18,642 bases of DNA, taken from an uncultured Veillonella sp. Its GTDB lineage: Bacteria > Bacillota > Negativicutes > Veillonellales > Veillonellaceae. Both the position numbers and the translations under genes were made by a program. The number at the start of each line of letters is the position of its first letter. Positions within the stretch are counted from its first letter, which is position 1. Under the pieces are notes generated by a model, which had not been told where the DNA came from, did no database searches, and was given only the letters and a program-made list of their open reading frames with translations. The stretch spans positions 1 to 18,642 of the forward strand of contig UQVF01000039.1 in NCBI GenBank assembly GCA_900544365.1, in the 5' to 3' direction. Below, in pieces: positions 15,132-18,642 of the stretch.

Positions 15132-15905
15132 ATGGAACAATATATTTCCTGGAAAAAATCCTATATAATCTCCGTTGTAATCCACATTATTCTAGCAGTT
15201 GTATTAGGCCTTGCTTTAGTCTCAGTAGTTGAGCATAAGGAGACAGAAAATGCTTTTGAAATTGACATGTCTATCTCCGACGATTTAAAAGCATCCGCTG
15301 GCGGTGGTGGCGGTGGTGGCGGAGTGTCCTTCCCACAACCTCTTTCCCAAGAAGTTGTACAAGCAAAAGTACAGGCTGCACAACAAAGTCTGTCTTCTCC
15401 AGTACCGGTAGAGGATGCTGTTAATGTACCAACTTCTACGAATGCTGCGACAGGTGCTAGTGATGGAACATCTAGCAACCAAGGAACTGGTGGTGGATCT
15501 GGTGGCGGTAATGGCACTGGTAACGGTACTGGCGATGGTAGTGGCAATGGCTCTGGTAGCGGTGGTGGATCTGGAACTGGTAGTGGCGGAGGTAATGGCG
15601 ATGGTGTAGGTACTACAACCGGTAATGCCCCATTTGACTGGGCAGGTTTTGTAGCTACTGTACAAGCTCAAGCACAAGGCACATACCCTCCAATGGCAGT
15701 AAAACGTAATTTACAAGGTAGTGTTACAGTTAGCGTAACTATCGATGCAGGCGGTAATATCGCATCTGTATCTGCTGGCGGTGGTCCAGGTATCTTAAAT
15801 AGCCATACCCAGGATGTTGTCTATGGCATAGGCAACTATCCAAATGGTAGTGGTTCATCAGTATCAAATACATTCACTGTGTATTACACTTTGAATGGTG
15901 ACTAG
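15132..15905 (+). CDS. tonB: TonB energy-transducing protein with glycine-rich linker
   Basis: A 257-residue protein. The N-terminal helix (about 10–33) contains SVVIH (S14, H18), matching the conserved Ser-X3-His through which TonB couples to ExbB–ExbD. The C-terminal ~85 residues form a TonB domain: TYPPMAVKRNLQGSVTVSVT then DAGGNIASVSAGGGPG and NTFTVYYTLNGD. The periplasm-spanning middle is unusual. Canonical TonB has a Pro-rich Glu-Pro/Lys-Pro rod, whereas here there are eight consecutive Gly (57–64) and a Gly/Ser/Asn/Thr repeat region (about 118–165), with few prolines. Start after AAAGGATG. It transmits inner-membrane proton energy to outer-membrane receptors, probably for heme given hutW directly after it. 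Confidence 0.9.
   Translation: MEQYISWKKSYIISVVIHIILAVVLGLALVSVVEHKETENAFEIDMSISDDLKASAGGGGGGGGVSFPQPLSQEVVQAKVQAAQQSLSSPVPVEDAVNVPTSTNAATGASDGTSSNQGTGGGSGGGNGTGNGTGDGSGNGSGSGGGSGTGSGGGNGDGVGTTTGNAPFDWAGFVATVQAQAQGTYPPMAVKRNLQGSVTVSVTIDAGGNIASVSAGGGPGILNSHTQDVVYGIGNYPNGSGSSVSNTFTVYYTLNGD
15483..15629 (+). repeat. Gly-Ser/Asn/Thr low-complexity coding repeat in tonB
   Basis: GGT/GGC/GGA codons alternate with Ser, Asn, Thr and Asp codons, giving short GSGNG- and GTGNGTG-like units over about 48 residues. Together with the eight-Gly run at 15300–15323 it makes a flexible linker. Such GGT-rich tracts are prone to slippage, so length variation between strains is likely. Confidence 0.8.
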
Positions 15906-15938
15906 TGCAAAGGCACAAGAAATAATTCAGGAGGAATT

Positions 15939-17696
15939 ATGGATTTAAAAACTTTATTTGACTCCATGTCGGAGGAACAACGTAATATTCAACTTGGTTT
16001 TGATACGGCGACGCCGTTGACACATGCTTTTACAAGTAAACGTGCGGTACATGCTGGTCTAAGTGGTCGTCCTTTAGAAAAGGATGAGGCACAACGTGTA
16101 TGGAATGAATTAATGCAACAACCGCCTGTTCCAGGGCAAATGCAAACGGCATATATTCATATCCCATTCTGTCAAACTAAATGTACTTATTGTGGATTCT
16201 ATCAACATGCTACGAATCAAGATGCAGAAGATAAATATGTAGATATGTTATTGAAAGAAATGCAAATGGCAGCCGACCAACCACGGTTCCGTGATGGCTT
16301 GATTCATACTATTTTTATCGGTGGTGGTACGCCGACATCGTTATCAGCTAATAATGCAAAACGCATGTTATCTGCTATTCAAGAATATTTTCCGTTGGCC
16401 AATGACTATGAGTTGACATTAGAAGGTCGTATTCACGACTTGGTGCCTGAAAAAATGGATGTATGGATGAGCCATGGTGTAAACCGTATGTCCTTAGGGG
16501 TACAGTCTTTCCATACTCACGTACGTCGTCAATTAGGTCGTTTAGATGATCAAGATACAGTATTGTCTCGATTAGAGCAATTAAAGGCATATCAACAATG
16601 TTCTGTGATTGTAGATTTAATCTACGGTTTGCCAGATCAAACGATGGATGTGTGGATGGAAGATTTAAAACTTCTTGAACAATCTGCAGCAGATGGTATG
16701 GATTTGTATCAATTAAATGTTTTTGAAAATAGTGATTTACAAAGCTTGATTGAGCGCGGTAAAGTAAGCCCAGCAGCTACTACTAAAGAGCAAGCTTTGA
16801 TGTATGAATCGGCTGTCAAATATTTGATGAAACGTGATTTCACACGTTTAAGCGCAGCTCATTGGAGTCGTGCACCACGTGAACGTTCTATGTACAACAC
16901 TATGGCGAAAGCTGGATATCCAATGTATCCATTTGGCTGTGGTGCCGGTGGTAATTTAGGTGGCTATATGACAATGTTACACCGCGTATTACCTCCATAT
17001 GAAGCCCTTGTAGAAGAAGGTAAAAAACCATTTATGGTTCTTATGAAACAATCTGAGCTACAAGAGTTCTCTAATTATGTAATCAGTTCCTTGGAACGAG
17101 GCGTTTTAAATCTAGATGCTTTGATCGAAATGGATGCAAAATTAGAAGATTTACGTTGGCTGCTTGATACTTGGGTAACTCGTGGTTTGATGGAATATAA
17201 TGGCGTATTATATCGCTTAACAACAGCTGGTGGATTCTGGCATGTAAATATTACACAAACAGTTATTGAATGTGTTCAATACATCTTAACTGGTGAAAGT
17301 ACATTGTTACATGAAAACATTGCTGCACAAAACCACGGTGGTAAGCCCAAAGATCATCCACATGTAGGGGGTCATCCTGAAGGAGTGGCGAAACATCCTC
17401 ATGGCGCAGGCGGACACCCAGCAGGTATTCCAAAAGGTCATCCAGAAGGAGTACCAATGGGAGGACATCCAGCAGGTGTGCCTAAGCATCCACATGGGGC
17501 AGGCGGACACCCAGCGGGTATTCCAAAAGGTCATCCAGAAGGAGTACCAATGGGTGGACATCCAGCAGGTGTACCTAAGCATCCACATGGAGCAGGTGGA
17601 CACCCAGCAGGTATCCCAATAGGGCATCCAGGAGATGTTGAGACAACTCGTGCTCATGGCACAGTAGGACATAGTCCATTTAAGAAAAATATTTAG
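15939..17696 (+). CDS. hutW: Heme-utilisation radical SAM enzyme HutW/ChuW type, with His-rich tail
   Basis: A 585-residue protein. The radical SAM core has the 4Fe-4S motif C78-X3-C82-X2-C85 in HIPFCQTKCTYCGFY and the SAM-binding GGGTPT (128–133), in a HemN-like frame. The N-terminal segment (NIQLGFDTATPLTHAF) and the linkage to exbB–exbD–tonB point to HutW/ChuW rather than coproporphyrinogen dehydrogenase. ChuW opens the heme ring without oxygen, using SAM methyl chemistry, and releases iron. Residues 465–585 are an extension beyond the core: 20 His in 121 residues, arranged in near-identical 31-residue repeats with HPHG, GHPAG and GHPEG themes, suited to binding heme or metal ions. The start follows AGGAGG; tonB ends 33 bases upstream. 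The flavodoxin encoded downstream is a plausible electron donor. Catalytic activity is inferred from family. Confidence 0.9.
   Translation: MDLKTLFDSMSEEQRNIQLGFDTATPLTHAFTSKRAVHAGLSGRPLEKDEAQRVWNELMQQPPVPGQMQTAYIHIPFCQTKCTYCGFYQHATNQDAEDKYVDMLLKEMQMAADQPRFRDGLIHTIFIGGGTPTSLSANNAKRMLSAIQEYFPLANDYELTLEGRIHDLVPEKMDVWMSHGVNRMSLGVQSFHTHVRRQLGRLDDQDTVLSRLEQLKAYQQCSVIVDLIYGLPDQTMDVWMEDLKLLEQSAADGMDLYQLNVFENSDLQSLIERGKVSPAATTKEQALMYESAVKYLMKRDFTRLSAAHWSRAPRERSMYNTMAKAGYPMYPFGCGAGGNLGGYMTMLHRVLPPYEALVEEGKKPFMVLMKQSELQEFSNYVISSLERGVLNLDALIEMDAKLEDLRWLLDTWVTRGLMEYNGVLYRLTTAGGFWHVNITQTVIECVQYILTGESTLLHENIAAQNHGGKPKDHPHVGGHPEGVAKHPHGAGGHPAGIPKGHPEGVPMGGHPAGVPKHPHGAGGHPAGIPKGHPEGVPMGGHPAGVPKHPHGAGGHPAGIPIGHPGDVETTRAHGTVGHSPFKKNI
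17391..17636 (+). repeat. Tandem 93-bp coding repeat (about 2.6 copies) in hutW
   Basis: Copy 1 is 17391–17483, copy 2 is 17484–17576, and a partial copy 3 starts at 17577 and diverges after about 16 codons. Copies 1 and 2 differ at six bases, every one a silent third-position change, so their 31 residues are identical. A degenerate half-unit (DHPHVGGHPEGVA) precedes copy 1. Each full unit carries five His. Confidence 0.93.
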
Positions 17697-17866
17697 GTAG
17701 TATCTATTACAGGCGAACTCCTACACACCTTACCAAACCAAATATATAGTTTCCTGTAATAGTTCTATAGCCACTCATCGAGTGGAATCAGGTATACCAG
17801 GTCAAAGTTGGTAGGCTGCATCATACTATAGTACGTTTAAAATCACTTCTGTAATGAGAGTGCAGT

Positions 17867-17889
17867 ATCCGCAGGCTAAGCCTGCGGAT
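17867..17889 (+). repeat. 10-bp perfect-stem GC-rich hairpin
   Basis: ATCCGCAGGC pairs fully with GCCTGCGGAT around a TAA loop. It is much more GC-rich than its surroundings. No T-run follows on either strand, so it may be an RNA processing or stabilising stem, a leftover terminator, or a member of a dispersed repeat family. Confidence 0.7.
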
Positions 17890-17944
17890 GTATATCTGAT
17901 ATATGAACATTGTGCCTTAGACTACAATGTTACATAGAAAATAA

Positions 17945-17953
17945 TGATATACT
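17945..17953 (+). promoter_or_regulatory. Candidate extended −10 promoter for flavodoxin, overlapping a Fur-like half-site
   Basis: TGATATACT has a TGn extension on a 5-of-6 match to TATAAT. It lies within the 13-base inverted repeat TATACTAAGTATA (17948–17960), and ATAATGATA (17941–17949) matches one half of the Fur consensus. No good −35 is seen. Confidence 0.4.
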
Positions 17954-17979
17954 AAGTATAGTATTTATATGTTATGTAA

Positions 17980-18016
17980 AAGGAGCGCACTTCCTAGAAG
18001 TGTGAAAAAATGAATG
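17980..18016 (+). promoter_or_regulatory. Flavodoxin ribosome binding site with hairpin spacer
   Basis: AAGGAG (17980–17985) is 28 bases from ATG 18014. The bases between begin with CGCACTTC (17986–17993), which pairs with GAAGTGTG (17997–18004) around a CTA loop: 8 pairs, one of them G–U. With the stem folded, exactly 9 bases separate the Shine-Dalgarno from the ATG. The same arrangement occurs before yvcK. Confidence 0.65.
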
Positions 18017-18526
18017 AAAGCAATCGTAGTTTACTCAAGCCGTACAGGCAATACAAAATTAGTAGCAGAAGCTATGGCAAGTGCTTTGCCTGCTGGTACA
18101 CCATGTGTATCTGTGAAAGAAGTTCCAGCTGATTTAGCATCTTATGATGTAGTATTTATGGGTTTCTGGGCAGACCAAGGTAACGCTGATAAAGCTGCAC
18201 AAGCGGTACTTAAAGAAATCACAAATGAGAAAGTAGCTTTATTCTGTACATTAGGGGTTCCACCTGTATCTCCTCATGCACAAGAAACTGTGGAAGCCGC
18301 TGCGAAATTGTTGCCAAATGGTCAAACACCAGTAGGTTATTTCAAATGCCAAGGTAAAGTAGATCCAAAAATCATCGAAATGATGTACAAAATGTTCCCA
18401 GAAGGACATGCCCATGGTAAAAGTCCTGAACGTGATGCACGCCATGCACAAGCAGCATCTCACCCAGATGAAAACGACTTGGCTAATGCAAAAGCATTTG
18501 CAACTGATGTGCTAAAATCAATCTAA
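18014..18526 (+). CDS. Flavodoxin (Flavodoxin_4-like), likely electron donor in heme breakdown
   Basis: A 170-residue single-domain flavodoxin. The FMN phosphate loop is SSRTGNTK near the N-terminus (YSSRTGNTKLVAEAM), followed by VVFMGFWADQGNADKAA and VALFCTLGVPPVSPH, typical of the Flavodoxin_4 type rather than classical FldA. Flavodoxins of this type accompany anaerobic heme- or bilin-reducing systems, which fits its place after the HutW-type radical SAM enzyme. A His-bearing segment (PEGHAHGKSPERDARHAQAASHP) near residues 128–152 is atypical and echoes the His-rich tail of HutW. ATG 18014 gives the conserved MKAIVVYSS start; ATG 18010 is out of frame. It probably has its own promoter and ends in a strong terminator. 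Its true redox partner is inferred from position. Confidence 0.88.
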   Translation: MKAIVVYSSRTGNTKLVAEAMASALPAGTPCVSVKEVPADLASYDVVFMGFWADQGNADKAAQAVLKEITNEKVALFCTLGVPPVSPHAQETVEAAAKLLPNGQTPVGYFKCQGKVDPKIIEMMYKMFPEGHAHGKSPERDARHAQAASHPDENDLANAKAFATDVLKSI

Positions 18527-18570
18527 TAAGGACGCTAAAATTATAGAGAGCATAATGATATAGTAATAAG

Positions 18571-18636
18571 ACTGTATTCTGTCAACAAAGATATGTGACA
18601 TATTTTTGTATGATGGAATACAGTTTTTTATTTTTT
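18571..18636 (+). terminator. Strong intrinsic terminator after flavodoxin
   Basis: ACTGTATTC (18571–18579) pairs perfectly with GAATACAGT (18616–18624), and pairing continues inward through ACAAAGATATG and CATATTTTTGT to a TGA loop, about 25 pairs with one bulged A (18610). A run of T6-A-T6 follows. It closes the heme/iron island. Confidence 0.93.
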
Positions 18637-18642
18637 ATAAAA

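Larger units (their letters stand above)
17697..18013 (+). other. Hairpin-rich intergenic region between hutW and flavodoxin
   Basis: This 317-base gap has no plausible gene but several inverted repeats. CTATTACAGG (17704–17713) pairs with CCTGTAATAG (17753–17762). CCACTC/GAGTGG (17771–17785) has an ATC loop. ATCCGCAGGC/GCCTGCGGAT (17867–17889) has a TAA loop. AACATTGT (17906–17913) pairs with ACAATGTT (17924–17931). None has a following T-run, so none is a standard terminator. The flavodoxin promoter and its structured ribosome binding site occupy the last 70 bases. Confidence 0.7.

Noticed and set aside
15161..15677. Long open frames on the − strand opposite tonB
   Set aside because: They mirror the GGT-rich Gly repeat as Pro/Thr/Ser-rich low complexity, have no Shine-Dalgarno and resemble no family.
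17391..17636. Regular repeats resembling a CRISPR array
   Set aside because: The repeats are 93 bases, contiguous without spacers, in frame and separated only by silent changes; they are coding repeats of hutW.
17307..17672. Open frames in other frames across the hutW tail, both strands
   Set aside because: Repeat sequence lacks stops in several frames; composition (Trp/Cys/Met-rich on the − strand) is not protein-like.
17704..17762. Miniature inverted-repeat transposable element
   Set aside because: The 10-base inverted ends are perfect, but no target-site duplication flanks them and no second copy is in the window.

Overview
The window looks like chromosome of a diderm Firmicute of the Negativicutes, most likely Veillonella or a close relative. 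A Firmicute-type RapZ–YvcK–WhiA block and AAGGAGG ribosome binding sites sit beside an ExbB–ExbD–TonB system, which only makes sense in a cell with an outer membrane. The taxonomic call is inference from gene content and low-to-moderate GC; no 16S or species marker is present. All convincing genes lie on the + strand.

Region 1 (1–2600): the 3' end of a magnesium-chelatase-I-type AAA+ ATPase, then its D-type partner with a C-terminal VWA domain, closed by a hairpin terminator. Region 2 (2605–7088): hemE, hemH and a fused hemY–hemQ gene, tightly coupled. The set reads as the late coproporphyrin-dependent heme route: uroporphyrinogen decarboxylase, Tyr-type ferrochelatase, coproporphyrinogen oxidase and coproheme decarboxylase. 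The hemQ half has its own strong internal Shine-Dalgarno and ATG. Region 3 (7218–11375): a Cof-type HAD phosphatase and the conserved rapZ–yvcK–whiA block. Here YvcK has a membrane-anchoring N-terminus and a hairpin between its Shine-Dalgarno and start codon. Region 4 (11383–12720): an exported protein of unknown function.

Region 5 (12873–18642): an iron/heme acquisition island. A consensus promoter drives a short leader that ends in an intrinsic terminator directly before an AraC-family regulator. A near-perfect Fur box then precedes exbB–exbD–tonB–hutW: a TonB energy module with an unusual glycine-rich TonB, and a radical-SAM heme-utilisation enzyme with a histidine-rich tandem-repeat tail. 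A flavodoxin, a plausible electron donor for that enzyme, follows after a 317-bp hairpin-rich gap and ends in a very strong terminator.

Taken together, the window appears to cover both ends of heme metabolism: synthesis by an oxidant-dependent route, and import plus likely oxygen-independent ring opening to release iron. The points most worth checking are the HemY–HemQ fusion with an internal start, the two hairpin-spaced ribosome binding sites, the selected His-rich repeat on HutW, the Gly-rich TonB and the attenuator-like araC leader. No outer-membrane heme receptor or ABC importer is in the window.
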